Assembly (NCBI GenBank): GCA_902810755.1
Contig: CADDYT010000033.1
Coordinates: forward strand, 1 to 52,185
Length of the DNA stretch: 52,185 nt
Source of the DNA: Chloroflexota bacterium
GTDB lineage: Bacteria > Chloroflexota > Ktedonobacteria > Ktedonobacterales > Ktedonobacteraceae
Direction of reading: 5' to 3'
Positions 36,539-44,744 of the stretch are shown piece by piece. The number at the start of each line of letters is the position of its first letter. Within the stretch, counting starts at the first letter, position 1. The position numbers and the translations under genes are program-made. Under the pieces are notes generated by a model. The model was not told the DNA's origin, ran no database searches, and saw only the letters and a program-made list of their open reading frames with translations.

Positions 36539-37396
36539 CTACACCACCCGTTTGATTGCCCAGACGATCTCATCCAGGCGAGGATAGTAATGCTCGTCTC
36601 GCGGGTTGAAGCTGTTGATGACGACGCGATTGTAGTGCTGGCCTTCGGCGTGGATGTATTCGTGATCGTTGAGGGCGAGGGCGACGTGGGTGATGGCCTT
36701 GCTGCCGAAGAAAATCAGGTCGCCTTCCTGCATCTGCGCTCTGGCAACGGAATGGGAGAGGAAATCGTGTTGCTGGTCTGCGTCGCGAGGCAGGATGTAG
36801 CCGCCCATGCGGTAGCAGAGTTGCACGAGTCCGCTGCAATCCAGGCCCTGCCAGCTGGTGCCGCCCCAGAGGTAGGGGACGCCGAGGAACTGCCGCGCAT
36901 AGCCCGTCACCACGCTCAGCGGCTGGCGCGGGTAGATGCCTTCGCTCAATTCCGGGGGGCGCAACGCCAGGTTGGCCCGCTCTAGCCAGGCCGTCCGCTC
37001 GCCCGGCAATGCCACCTGTACGCGCGCATCGCGTGACGTGTCCAGCACCGGCAGGGCCGTTGAGAGGTAGACGGTACCAACTGTCCCCTCACCGGCAGCC
37101 TCGCTGTAGAGAGGCGCGTGCGGCGTCGTCACGACGGCGACGAGGTGCAGGGGGCTGCGGCAGCAATCGCTGACCCAGGTGAATGAAGGGACGATGGGCA
37201 TTTCCAGTTGTTCGGAACGTATCCAGCCTTCGTAGTCGGGGAGCTGCACGTGCGTCCAGTTCTCGCGGGTCTCGTCGGCGATGGCGGGGACGTTCATCAG
37301 GGCTTGCGTCACCAGTTCGGACGCTGGATCGGGTTCGCGGCGCACATCGGCCACACCTACGGCCACCACATAGGTGTTGTCATCAAACATGTACAT
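36539..37396 (-). CDS. NlpC/P60 cysteine peptidase with SH3-like domains
   Basis: Cleaves cell-wall peptides, probably like the YkfC-type gamma-D-Glu-diamino acid endopeptidase. Two SH3-like regions (about 8-65 and 80-145) precede the NlpC/P60 domain (about 165-285). The catalytic residues are Cys187 in LDCSGLVQLCY, His237 in ITHVALAL and His249 in YIHAEG. There is no signal peptide, which suggests cytosolic recycling of muropeptides. The start could also be codon 3 (37390), which fits the AAAGGA spacing better. It lies 20 bp after the proline dehydrogenase gene, same strand. Confidence 0.87.
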   Translation of the reverse strand: MYMFDDNTYVVAVGVADVRREPDPASELVTQALMNVPAIADETRENWTHVQLPDYEGWIRSEQLEMPIVPSFTWVSDCCRSPLHLVAVVTTPHAPLYSEAAGEGTVGTVYLSTALPVLDTSRDARVQVALPGERTAWLERANLALRPPELSEGIYPRQPLSVVTGYARQFLGVPYLWGGTSWQGLDCSGLVQLCYRMGGYILPRDADQQHDFLSHSVARAQMQEGDLIFFGSKAITHVALALNDHEYIHAEGQHYNRVVINSFNPRDEHYYPRLDEIVWAIKRVV

Positions 37397-37416
37397 TTTC
37401 CTTTGACTGAATTTTT

Positions 37417-38325
37417 CTAGCGCAGGGCGTTACTCATCACGAACATCAGGTTCGCGGGCCGCTCGGCCATGCGGCGCATCAGATAGGGGTACCACTGCGA
37501 GCCATAGGGAACATAGACGCGCACGTTGTAGCCCTCCTGCACCAGCTTCTCCTGCAGGTCGCGGCGTATGCCGTAGAGCATCTGAAACTCAAACGCGGCC
37601 TTGCTGATGCCGTTATCGCGCGCGAACTTGCGGGTTGCCTGAATCATCGCTTCGTCATGTGTGGCGATGGCCGGGTAATTCCCGCGCAGGAGCAGCGGCT
37701 TCATCAACTCGATGTAATTGTGGTCAACCTCACTCTTGTTCTGGAAGGCTACCGTCTTCGGTTCCTGGTACGCGCCCTTGACCAGGCGCACGCGCACGCC
37801 CTTCGCGATGAGCTTCTCGATATCCTTGCGGCTGCGGTACAGCGCGGACTGGATAACGGTTCCGACATGCTCGAACTGCTCGTGCAGGCGCAGCGTCATC
37901 GCCACCGTTTGCTCTGTGTAGGCTGAGCCTTCCATATCGATACGCACAAAGATCGGGAATTGCCGCGCGCGTTCCAGGATGCGCCGCACATTCTCCTCGC
38001 ACAGGTCAGGCGAGATGTCCAGTCCCAGCGCGGTCAGCTTGATAGAGATATTGGCATCGACGCCGCTCTGCTTGATCGCGTCAAGGATGGCGATATAGTC
38101 CTGAGCGGCAGCTCGCGCCTCTGCCGCGTCGGAGACGTTTTCGCCGAGGTGGTCGAGCGAGACATGCAGTCCGCGCTGGTTGAGCGCGCGCGCCGCCGCA
38201 ATCGCCTCGTCCAGCGTCTCACCGGCCACAAAGCGCCGTGAGACGCCCCGCGTCGCCTTATTATGAATCACAAAATCGCGCACGCCGGGATGGTGCGCCA
38301 GATACAACAGTGTACCTTTGAGCAT
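37417..38325 (-). CDS. proline dehydrogenase (monofunctional)
   Basis: An FAD enzyme that oxidises proline to pyrroline-5-carboxylate. It is a TIM barrel of 302 residues, normal for one-domain bacterial PRODH. Motifs: VSLDHLGENV, ISIKLTALGLD, VRIDMEGS, RVRLVKGAYQEP, IATHDE, FEFQMLYGIR and a C-terminal YVPYGSQWYPYLMRR, which holds the substrate-binding arginines. An AAGGGGG site lies upstream. No pyrroline-5-carboxylate dehydrogenase gene is in the window. A single DnaA-box-like TTATCCACA lies upstream at 38338-38346. Confidence 0.93.
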   Translation of the reverse strand: MLKGTLLYLAHHPGVRDFVIHNKATRGVSRRFVAGETLDEAIAAARALNQRGLHVSLDHLGENVSDAAEARAAAQDYIAILDAIKQSGVDANISIKLTALGLDISPDLCEENVRRILERARQFPIFVRIDMEGSAYTEQTVAMTLRLHEQFEHVGTVIQSALYRSRKDIEKLIAKGVRVRLVKGAYQEPKTVAFQNKSEVDHNYIELMKPLLLRGNYPAIATHDEAMIQATRKFARDNGISKAAFEFQMLYGIRRDLQEKLVQEGYNVRVYVPYGSQWYPYLMRRMAERPANLMFVMSNALR

Positions 38326-38399
38326 CGTTGCCCCCTTTTATCCACAGAAAACAAGACAAACTGTCGGGTAATGCTGTTATAATCATAGCACAAAAACCG

Positions 38400-38440
38400 C
38401 CCCAACGTGTCATACCGGGCGAATCATGACACGTTTGGGG
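38400..38440. repeat. dispersed inverted repeat (TGTC/GACA family)
   Basis: Arms ccccaacgtgtcat (from 38400) and catgacacgtttgggg (to 38440) differ by one inserted base. The loop holds ACCGGGCGAAT. It lies between the short-chain dehydrogenase stop and the proline dehydrogenase upstream region. It is the same family as 26953-27000 and 33452-33499. Confidence 0.8.
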
Positions 38441-38476
38441 CCGAATTTCATATTACGGTACGCCGGGATGAGAGCA

Positions 38477-39337
38477 TCACCATTTGAGGGTGCGGCGCAC
38501 GAGCCTGTCCCAGAGGCTATCGGGCAGCAGGCGGCGCAGCAGGATTTGCCTGCCGACGCTGCGGGGGATGACGTAGCGCGCTCGCGGGCGCGGGCTGGCG
38601 AGAATCTGGCGCACGGTCCCGGCGAAAAGCTGTGGCGGGAAGCCGCCCCTGCCCGCCCGGCGAGCAACTTTTTCCGTCAATTCGAGGAGCCGACGGTAGG
38701 GGCCGTTGCGGTGTTGCTCCAGCCTGTCCTGCCCGCGTTGCAGGCTCGTCACCCAGATGTTTGTGCTACTTGAACTCGGCTCGATCAGCACGACGCGCAC
38801 GCCAAAGGGGGCCAGCTCCACGCGCAGGGCATCGCTCAACCCTTCCAGCGCGAATTTGCTGGCCGAGTACGCTCCCACTACCGGCGTGGCAATCCTGCCA
38901 TTGACGCTGCTCACGTTGATGATGGTGCCGCGCGCCGCTTTCAGCAGGGGCAGCAGGGCCTGGGTGACGGCAAGATGGGCAACGACGTTGATCTCCAGCT
39001 GTGCGCGCAGGTCGGCGGGCGAGAGCAGCTCTAACGGCCCCGCGTAGGCCGTTCCGGCGTTGTTGAGCAGGGCATCCAGACTGCTCGTGGCAGCCGCGAC
39101 CGCCTCGCCCAGCCTTGTCACCTGTTCTGGTATAGTGATATCGCAGAGCAAAGGGGTGATCTGCTCTTTCCCGCCCTCTTTCGCCGCCTCGGCCAGCAGC
39201 GATTCCGCGTCTGCCTCTTTGCGCACCGTCGCGAAGACGTGCCAGCCATGCTGCGCTAAATCCAGCGCCGTCACGCGGCCAAAACCGCTGGAACAGCCGG
39301 TAATGACGATTGTTCTCTGCCCGCTCGAATCCGGCAT
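38477..39337 (-). CDS. short-chain dehydrogenase/reductase
   Basis: An NAD(P)-dependent oxidoreductase of the classical SDR type, 286 residues. The cofactor motif is TGCSSGFG (13-20), NNAG is at 92-95, and the active site is Ser144, Tyr157 and Lys161 in GAYSASK. Thr-Val-Arg at the end of strand 2 (FATVRK) suggests NADP preference (inference). The C-terminal part is basic. The substrate cannot be named from sequence. There is a GAGGAAAG site. It lies 32 bp downstream of the small gene at 39370-39624. Confidence 0.9.
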   Translation of the reverse strand: MPDSSGQRTIVITGCSSGFGRVTALDLAQHGWHVFATVRKEADAESLLAEAAKEGGKEQITPLLCDITIPEQVTRLGEAVAAATSSLDALLNNAGTAYAGPLELLSPADLRAQLEINVVAHLAVTQALLPLLKAARGTIINVSSVNGRIATPVVGAYSASKFALEGLSDALRVELAPFGVRVVLIEPSSSSTNIWVTSLQRGQDRLEQHRNGPYRRLLELTEKVARRAGRGGFPPQLFAGTVRQILASPRPRARYVIPRSVGRQILLRRLLPDSLWDRLVRRTLKW

Positions 39338-39369
39338 ACGCTTTCCTCACTCGCTTTTTATGTTCCCTG

Positions 39370-39624
39370 CTATTCTTCCGGCTCTGGCTCCTCGCTCTGA
39401 GGGCGTTCTGGCCCGATACGGCTCCACAATCCCAGCCGTTTCAACTCGTTGCGCGCGTCGAAGCCGAAGAGTTCCGGGTCCATACTGCGCCCGTGACGAA
39501 TGACGAGGCCGCGCAGCATCTCGATCTGCTCCGCCTTGCTCGCGCTATCCCGCTCAAAAGGGATATGTTGCGCCAGATGCTCAATGGCCTGCCGGTTATA
39601 CCATTGCTCCTGTGTCTCTGCCAT
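39370..39624 (-). CDS. small charged protein, function unknown
   Basis: 84 residues, helical and rich in Glu and Arg, with no cysteines, signal peptide or membrane segment. It ends in an acidic EEPEPEE tail. No family was recognised. It is supported mainly by its position directly upstream of the dehydrogenase, same strand, and by its ordinary composition. No clear ribosome-binding site was seen, so it could be spurious. Confidence 0.45.
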   Translation of the reverse strand: MAETQEQWYNRQAIEHLAQHIPFERDSASKAEQIEMLRGLVIRHGRSMDPELFGFDARNELKRLGLWSRIGPERPQSEEPEPEE

Positions 39625-39931
39625 CTCGAAAAGTCCGCTATCTTCTCTCTCTGCCGACCCGTTGCCGGGCCGGCCAGACTTTCAGCCATCCATCAACACA
39701 TAGACAATCTTACCTGAATCGTACCATGCCCCTTTGCCCTGTGCAAGCGTGTGTTCTATCTCATATGCTCAAGGATGGCGTGTCTTCATTTCGGGTTGCG
39801 TGACGTAATATACACATGGTAGATAGATTTCAGTGAAGCTCAACACTGGATAGACTGATCTATCGAGTATCGCTGTGATACTGTGAATGTGTGGAAGTAG
39901 AAGAGAACGAGAAAACAGGAAGGACATTTTT
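39625..39931. other. divergent intergenic region, 307 bp
   Basis: Upstream region of both the small minus-strand gene and the DUF892 gene. It is A/T-rich toward the right (39800-39900), where a promoter is likely, but I found no pair of hexamers with correct spacing. Nothing else was seen. Confidence 0.4.
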
Positions 39932-40480
39932 ATGGCAGTACAGACGGCAGAACAGTTGTTTATGCATGAACTGGGCGACATTTATTCGGCGGAGCAGATG
40001 ATTCTGCAAATGTTGCCGAAGATGGTCCAGGAAAGCAACAACCAGCAGGCCATCAATGCTTATAATGAACACCTGCGACAGACACAGCAACAGGTGCAGA
40101 ATCTCCAGCAGTGCTTCCAGATTCTGGGCCAGCAGCCGCCGCAGGTGACCTGTTACGCCATTGCCGGCATCAAGCAGGAGCATGACACGTTCCTCAAGGA
40201 CAATCCGTCGCAGAGCATTCTGACGCTGTTCGATCTGGAAGGGGCCGATAAGGTAGAACACTACGAGATTGTCTCCTACAAATCGCTGATTGAACAGGCC
40301 AATTTGCTGGGGAAGAGCCAGTGCGTGCCGCTGCTGCAACAGAATCTCCAGCAGGAAGAGTGGATGGCCAACACGGTCGAGCAGATCGAGCGCCAGCTTG
40401 CTCCGCAGATGGCGCGGCAAGGCCAGCAGGGCGTGCAGGGCCAGGGCGTGCAGGGCATGCAGAGCCAGTCAGGCCGCTAA
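39932..40480 (+). CDS. DUF892 (YciE/YciF) ferritin-like protein
   Basis: A four-helix ferritin-like fold of the stress-linked YciE/YciF group. Motifs: FMHELGDIYSAEQMILQMLP, then HEYIVSYKSL-like helix 3 (VEHYEIVSYKSLIEQA) and LQQNLQQEEWMANTVEQIE. Glu and His residues at the helix centres suggest a metal site. The last 20 residues are Gln/Gly repeats (GQQGVQGQGVQGMQ). The ATG has an AGGAAGGA site; longer in-frame starts are not needed. The 182 residues are normal. Its exact role is unknown. Confidence 0.85.
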   Translation: MAVQTAEQLFMHELGDIYSAEQMILQMLPKMVQESNNQQAINAYNEHLRQTQQQVQNLQQCFQILGQQPPQVTCYAIAGIKQEHDTFLKDNPSQSILTLFDLEGADKVEHYEIVSYKSLIEQANLLGKSQCVPLLQQNLQQEEWMANTVEQIERQLAPQMARQGQQGVQGQGVQGMQSQSGR

Positions 40481-40500
40481 AGCGAGGTTGGTAAGGATGG

Positions 40501-40640
40501 AGCTTCAGGGCGACCGGCAGGCTCGCCCCCATAGGCGTTAACTTAAGGCCGCCGCAGGCCACCCCTGGCGGGTGGCCTGCCTGGCGCTCGCACGGGCTTA
40601 AGTTAACGCCTATGAGGCTCGCCCCTGCCCTCGCCACGTC
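40501..40640. repeat. MITE-like imperfect palindrome, copy 2
   Basis: Long arms include ataggcgttaacttaag on the left (40531-40547) and its exact complement on the right (about 40597-40613). GGCAGG/CCTGCC lie further out. In the centre a perfect 11-bp stem, gcaggccaccc-ctggc-gggtggcctgc, sits at 40554-40580. It shares arms and centre with 36311-36467. It lies between the DUF892 and CopC-CopD genes. Confidence 0.8.
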
Positions 40641-40679
40641 GCTCCATGCCGCTGAACCGCGCTGTAGGGGCCTGTAATC

Positions 40680-40712
40680 CGTAGGTGCCGATTGATCGGC
40701 ACCTACGTTTTG
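40680..40712 (+). terminator. rho-independent terminator
   Basis: Perfect 13-bp stem, cgtaggtgccgat and its complement (40680-40692, 40695-40707), with a 2-base gap, followed on the plus strand by TTTTGTT. It ends transcription from the DUF892 gene and abuts the stop of the convergent CopC-CopD gene. Confidence 0.8.
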
Positions 40713-42791
40713 TTATTGTGAAAGTGTTACCTGAAACGTGGTTTGTAACGGTGGCTGGCCGGGTCGCTGGATGGTGAGGGTGATGTTCCAGAGGCCGCTC
40801 ATGCTGAAGGCAGTCGTGTTCGAGCCAAAGGTGGCGATATAGGTGGGGTTATTGCCGACAGCGGTTGCGGTGGCGTGTGATGTTCCCATATCCATTGCCT
40901 GCATGTTGGTACTGATTTCCACCGTAGCGTCGGTCACAGGTTTGCCGCTGCTATCGCGCATGGTGACGATAACGGTGTTGATGTAGCCTGAGCGCGCGGG
41001 TAGCACCTGGAGGGTGACGGAGAGGCCGCCCACCGTCTGCGTTTGAAAGGTGCCGTTCTGAGCCGCCGGTGTTCCCGGTGACGCGGCTCTGAGTTGGGCG
41101 GCATAGTCGATACCGGGGAAGACGATGGGTGGGGCGAAGAAGGCCATCAGGGCGGCGCAGAGCAAGATGGCCGCGCCCAGCCAGGATTGCAGGGTCAGGA
41201 AACGCTTCAGGCCGCGCTCCAGTTGTTCCAGCGCGCTACGCCGGGCGCGACGGGCGGGCAAGTCGGCGTTGACGACGGGTAGCAGCGCCGCCTGCCGCGC
41301 CAGCTCCGGTCGCTGGAAAAAGAGCGTATAGAGCGTAAGGGCCAGCAGGAGCGCGCCGAGGATAATGGCAACCAGCAGTGTGCGCCCATAAGGGGTGGTC
41401 AGCAATTGCTGCGCGCCGCTCAGGTTGACCTGAGCGAGGTAGAGGCCGCTTACCAGGACGATGCAGACGCAGACCAGCAGGAGCGGTGTGAAGCGGCGCA
41501 GGATGGTGACGAGCAGGGCCGCGTGCTGGTCGGGTTCGGCTGCCTGCACCAGGGGGAGCAGGAGATAGCCCAGATAGGCCAGCCCGCCGAGCCAGACGCA
41601 GCGCGCCGCCAGGTAGAGCCAGTCCAGCACGACGGCGCTCAGATGCGGTTGCGCAAGCTGTGCCGCGTCACTGGCAAGCGCATAGGTGAGCAGCAGCAGG
41701 GCGGCGACGGCTAAGAAGACGAGGCTGAAGGGCCTGGCTGTGGTGGATATCGCTTCCGCTGCGCTATGTTCCAGCGCGACCGGGGCTTCCTTTGTGGCTA
41801 TAGCGGCGTATTCCCGCTGTTCCTGCACGATCTGGCGGCGCAGACGGCTGAAACTGCTGCCCCTGTTCTGCTGGCGAGCGCGTATGCTGGAACGGGCCGC
41901 TGCGCGGGCGGTCGGGCTGCGTCGGCGCGTGAGCCACCAGAGCAGGGCGAGGGCCAGCGCGCTCAGGCCAATGCGCGCGAGCCAGAGGCCGCCGTAGAGC
42001 GAGCCGGTGATGATCTGCATGAGAATGGCGAGATTGAGCGCGCCGCCGGTCACGGTCTGCGAGAAACGGGTGCTGCGCAGGACAAGATTGATGACCTCTC
42101 CGGCCAGCAGCGCACTCAGGCAGAGCCATTGCAGGGGAAGCGTATGTTTACGGGCGCGAGCCAGCAGGTTTTGCGCGTGGTCCGCGCCGTCGATGACCAG
42201 ATTTTCAATGACGAGCAGGCCGATCCAGAGCGTGAGGGCCATGAGGACGAGCCATTCCCAGGCGACCGAAAGCGCGCCCATCACATCAAGCGTGGGCAGG
42301 TAGTTGCTGGTGGATGGCCCCAGGATCACCTGACCGGGAAGGCCGGTGCTGGAATGGCCCACATCGAAGCCGATAATGCCGCTCGTTGTCTGCCCATCGT
42401 CGTTTGCCAGGGCTGTCCAGCGCACTTCGTAGCTACCCTCTGGCAGCGAGTCAGGGTGGGCGATGACGGTATCAAGCTCGCGCGGGTTGCCAGGCGGGAT
42501 AGAGCTATGGCCTGCGTCCACCATCTGCAACTGCCCGTAGTGGCCCGGCACGGGTGCGAAGATATAGGCCGTGCTGAGGCCGCTGATGGGCGCGTTGAAA
42601 AAGATACGCACCACCTTCGGCACCGCGCTCACCGTTGAGCCATCGATCGGGTCGGAGCCTATTACGAAGGCATCGGCATAGGCTATCGACGGGCGCGGCT
42701 GAACGATACCCGTAATCAGATTCGCTATTATTAGAACGCTCAGACTGACCAGGACAAGAAGCGAGAGCCTGAGCGGTTGGTTACGTTGCAT
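40713..42791 (-). CDS. CopC-CopD-like membrane protein with a C-terminal YtkA/FixH-like domain
   Basis: A signal or anchor segment (about 9-28) is followed by a CopC-like beta-sandwich (about 40-150). Then come about eight membrane helices of the CopD type (about 175-565, with a charged loop around 290-355). The outer C-terminal domain (about 585-692) resembles YtkA/FixH. The CopC part begins DAFVIGSDPIDGSTVSAVPK, so the family's N-terminal copper-binding His is replaced by Asp. The usual D-x-H motif reads DDGQTTSG, without His. Copper binding as in classical CopC is therefore doubtful. It appears complete at 692 residues with a GAGGC site. Confidence 0.85.
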   Translation of the reverse strand: MQRNQPLRLSLLVLVSLSVLIIANLITGIVQPRPSIAYADAFVIGSDPIDGSTVSAVPKVVRIFFNAPISGLSTAYIFAPVPGHYGQLQMVDAGHSSIPPGNPRELDTVIAHPDSLPEGSYEVRWTALANDDGQTTSGIIGFDVGHSSTGLPGQVILGPSTSNYLPTLDVMGALSVAWEWLVLMALTLWIGLLVIENLVIDGADHAQNLLARARKHTLPLQWLCLSALLAGEVINLVLRSTRFSQTVTGGALNLAILMQIITGSLYGGLWLARIGLSALALALLWWLTRRRSPTARAAARSSIRARQQNRGSSFSRLRRQIVQEQREYAAIATKEAPVALEHSAAEAISTTARPFSLVFLAVAALLLLTYALASDAAQLAQPHLSAVVLDWLYLAARCVWLGGLAYLGYLLLPLVQAAEPDQHAALLVTILRRFTPLLLVCVCIVLVSGLYLAQVNLSGAQQLLTTPYGRTLLVAIILGALLLALTLYTLFFQRPELARQAALLPVVNADLPARRARRSALEQLERGLKRFLTLQSWLGAAILLCAALMAFFAPPIVFPGIDYAAQLRAASPGTPAAQNGTFQTQTVGGLSVTLQVLPARSGYINTVIVTMRDSSGKPVTDATVEISTNMQAMDMGTSHATATAVGNNPTYIATFGSNTTAFSMSGLWNITLTIQRPGQPPLQTTFQVTLSQ

Positions 42792-42892
42792 GATTGCCTC
42801 GAATTGTCCGGTTTCTCATGAACTACTTCGCCTAAGATTGTACCTTAGTTCCTGAATGCCCGCAATATCTGGTTTCTGTTCCGCTATCCGGC

Positions 42893-42898
42893 TATAAT
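42893..42898 (+). promoter_or_regulatory. -10 element for a possibly leaderless glycosyltransferase mRNA
   Basis: A perfect TATAAT ends 6 bp before ATG 42905, which would place the transcript start at the A of ATG. No ribosome-binding site lies between them. The -35 region (tggttt) is poor. Confidence 0.5.
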
Positions 42899-42904
42899 AA
42901 TGGT

Positions 42905-44158
42905 ATGAAGAAACTTTTACACCTACCCTGGCCGCGCCTGCTTCTGTGGCTCTATGCTGCCAGTGTGGCCGGTTTTTATAGTCTATTGTGGTGGAGAACG
43001 TCACCGGGTGAGACGCGCGGGCTTTCGTCGTGTAGCGGTGGTAATAGCGGCGAGCAGGCGAAAACGCGCACGCGGGCAAAGAAGGCAGTCTCGATTATTG
43101 TTCCGGCGCGCAACGAGGAGCGCAATATTCGTCGCAACGTGACTTCCCTGCTGGAGCAGGATTTTGCGGGCGACTATGAAGTGATCGTGGTGGATGACGC
43201 TTCGACCGACGCGACGCCGCGCATCCTCGATGAGATTGCCGGTACGCATCCCCACGCGGAGCGGCTCTATGTTTTGCGCCTGCGCGACCTGCCGCCGGGC
43301 TGGGCAGGCAAACCTCACGCCCTGCATGCCGGGGCGCAGGAAGCCCAGGGCGACTGGCTGCTCTTTACCGACGCCGATACCTGGCACGCGCCCGACGCCC
43401 TGCGTACCGCTTACGAGACGGCGCTGAGCGAGGGCCTCGACATGCTCTCGCTGGGGACGGCGCAGGAACTGCCCGGCTTCTGGGATAAGGTGCTGATGCC
43501 AATGGCCTATCTGGGCATCAGCATGCAGTATCCCGTCAGGCAGGTGAATAACCCGCGCTCCCCACTGGCGCTGGCGAACGGGCAGTTTATCCTGCTGCGC
43601 CGCTCTGTTTACGATCTGATAGGCGGCTATGCGCGCCCGGATTTGCGCGCTACCCTGCTGGACGACCGTGACCTTGCCCGTGTAGTCAAGGGGAACGGTT
43701 TTCACCTGCGCCTTCTGGATGGGCGCGACCTTGTGCGAGTGCGCATGTACGATGGGCTGGCCGAGGCGTGGCGCGGCTGGCGCAAGAACGTCTTTCTGGG
43801 CAGCAGGGGCGGCCTCGGCTTCGCGCTACTGCAACTCTTTGGCCTGCCGATAACGACGATTTTTCCCTTTCTCCTGCCCCTGCTCGCGCTGCTGGCATGG
43901 CGGCACGGAAGCAGACGGAACCAACAGGGCGTGACGCCTGTTGAGATCACTGCCGCCTCCTCGCTGGGCCTTGCCCCCTTGCTGGCGTACCGCGCCTGGG
44001 TCAATAAAAATATGGGCGTTCCCTGGTATTATGCGTTCACCCATCCACTGGCCGGCGCGGTTTTCGCGGGCATTCTGGGCCAGTCTACATGGCGCGTCCT
44101 GACCGGTAAGGGCGTCGACTGGCGCGGCAGACGCTACTACCGGGAAACTGATGGGTAA
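42905..44158 (+). CDS. membrane-bound family 2 glycosyltransferase
   Basis: An N-terminal hydrophobic helix (about 6-28) is followed by a GT-A catalytic domain. Motifs: SIIVPARNEERNIRRNV, VIVVDDASTDAT, GWAGKPHALHAG, LLFTDADTWHAP (the DxD motif) and LLDDRDLARVVK. Two or three membrane helices (about 305-400) close the protein. The layout resembles HpnB-like and carotenoid (CruC-like) glycosyltransferases, so a lipid or terpenoid acceptor is plausible. No hopanoid or carotenoid genes are adjacent, so the acceptor stays open. At 417 residues it is complete. There is no ribosome-binding site upstream of the ATG. Confidence 0.85.
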   Translation: MKKLLHLPWPRLLLWLYAASVAGFYSLLWWRTSPGETRGLSSCSGGNSGEQAKTRTRAKKAVSIIVPARNEERNIRRNVTSLLEQDFAGDYEVIVVDDASTDATPRILDEIAGTHPHAERLYVLRLRDLPPGWAGKPHALHAGAQEAQGDWLLFTDADTWHAPDALRTAYETALSEGLDMLSLGTAQELPGFWDKVLMPMAYLGISMQYPVRQVNNPRSPLALANGQFILLRRSVYDLIGGYARPDLRATLLDDRDLARVVKGNGFHLRLLDGRDLVRVRMYDGLAEAWRGWRKNVFLGSRGGLGFALLQLFGLPITTIFPFLLPLLALLAWRHGSRRNQQGVTPVEITAASSLGLAPLLAYRAWVNKNMGVPWYYAFTHPLAGAVFAGILGQSTWRVLTGKGVDWRGRRYYRETDG

Positions 44159-44218
44159 TGTACTGGCCGGGTGGTCGCACATGCTTCTATGAATGAAGAC
44201 TCTCCGAGACGTGTCATC

Positions 44219-44244
44219 GTAGGCGCCGATCACCCTGCGCCTAC
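44219..44244. terminator. short hairpin between convergent genes
   Basis: Arms gtaggcgc (44219-44226) and gcgcctac (44237-44244) around a 10-base loop. It overlaps the stop codon of the NTF2-like gene at 44241. The flanking CGTGTCAT matches half of the dispersed TGTC/GACA family. Confidence 0.55.
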
Positions 44245-44738
44245 AGGGTTTCTTCATCACTCTGTGATTCCAATGGATTGAGGAACTGCGGATAGGTTGG
44301 TAGTTTCATGCCCAGTTCGTTGAGAATAGCCGCGAAACCCAGGATGCGGTCAAAGGTAGTGGTGGTGAGAAAAACGATCTGCTCGCCGCGCACATCGTAT
44401 TCCCAGTCCTGCTGCGGCAGCGTGATAGCTTTTCCCGTCGGTAAAATGGGCGGCAGGCCGAGGATGACGAGTTTGCCGGTGTTGGTGCCGGTGGGGTGAA
44501 CCTCAACCTCGACGAATTCATTGTCGCGGGTATTCAGGATGTGGTGGTTGAACTTCCAGTCAGGGAAGGCGCGCATAATGGTTTTCATATAGTCAACAAA
44601 TTGTTTCTTATCGATCTTTTGTGGCAACTGGCCGACGCAGAAGAAATCGTCGGCCAGGCAGGCGGCCAGGGCCTCGGCGTCGTTGTTTTCCCAGGCCTGG
44701 ATGCTGGCCTCTACCACCTGTGCGGGAGTCATGGTCAA
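44241..44738 (-). CDS. NTF2/SnoaL-like protein, paralogue 1
   Basis: 165 residues with the cone-shaped NTF2-like fold. The N-terminal helices AQVVEASIQAWENNDAEALAACLADDFFCVG are followed by KKQFVDYMKTIMRAFPDWKF and a curved beta sheet. It is similar to the neighbour at 44745 (IDKKQFVDYMK against LNKKQFITLMK). Members are diverse (ester cyclases, isomerases, polyketide enzymes), so no reaction can be assigned. An AAGGAGG site supports the start. It lies 6 bp after its paralogue, so they form an operon. Confidence 0.8.
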   Translation of the reverse strand: MTMTPAQVVEASIQAWENNDAEALAACLADDFFCVGQLPQKIDKKQFVDYMKTIMRAFPDWKFNHHILNTRDNEFVEVEVHPTGTNTGKLVILGLPPILPTGKAITLPQQDWEYDVRGEQIVFLTTTTFDRILGFAAILNELGMKLPTYPQFLNPLESQSDEETL

Positions 44739-44744
44739 ACCTCC

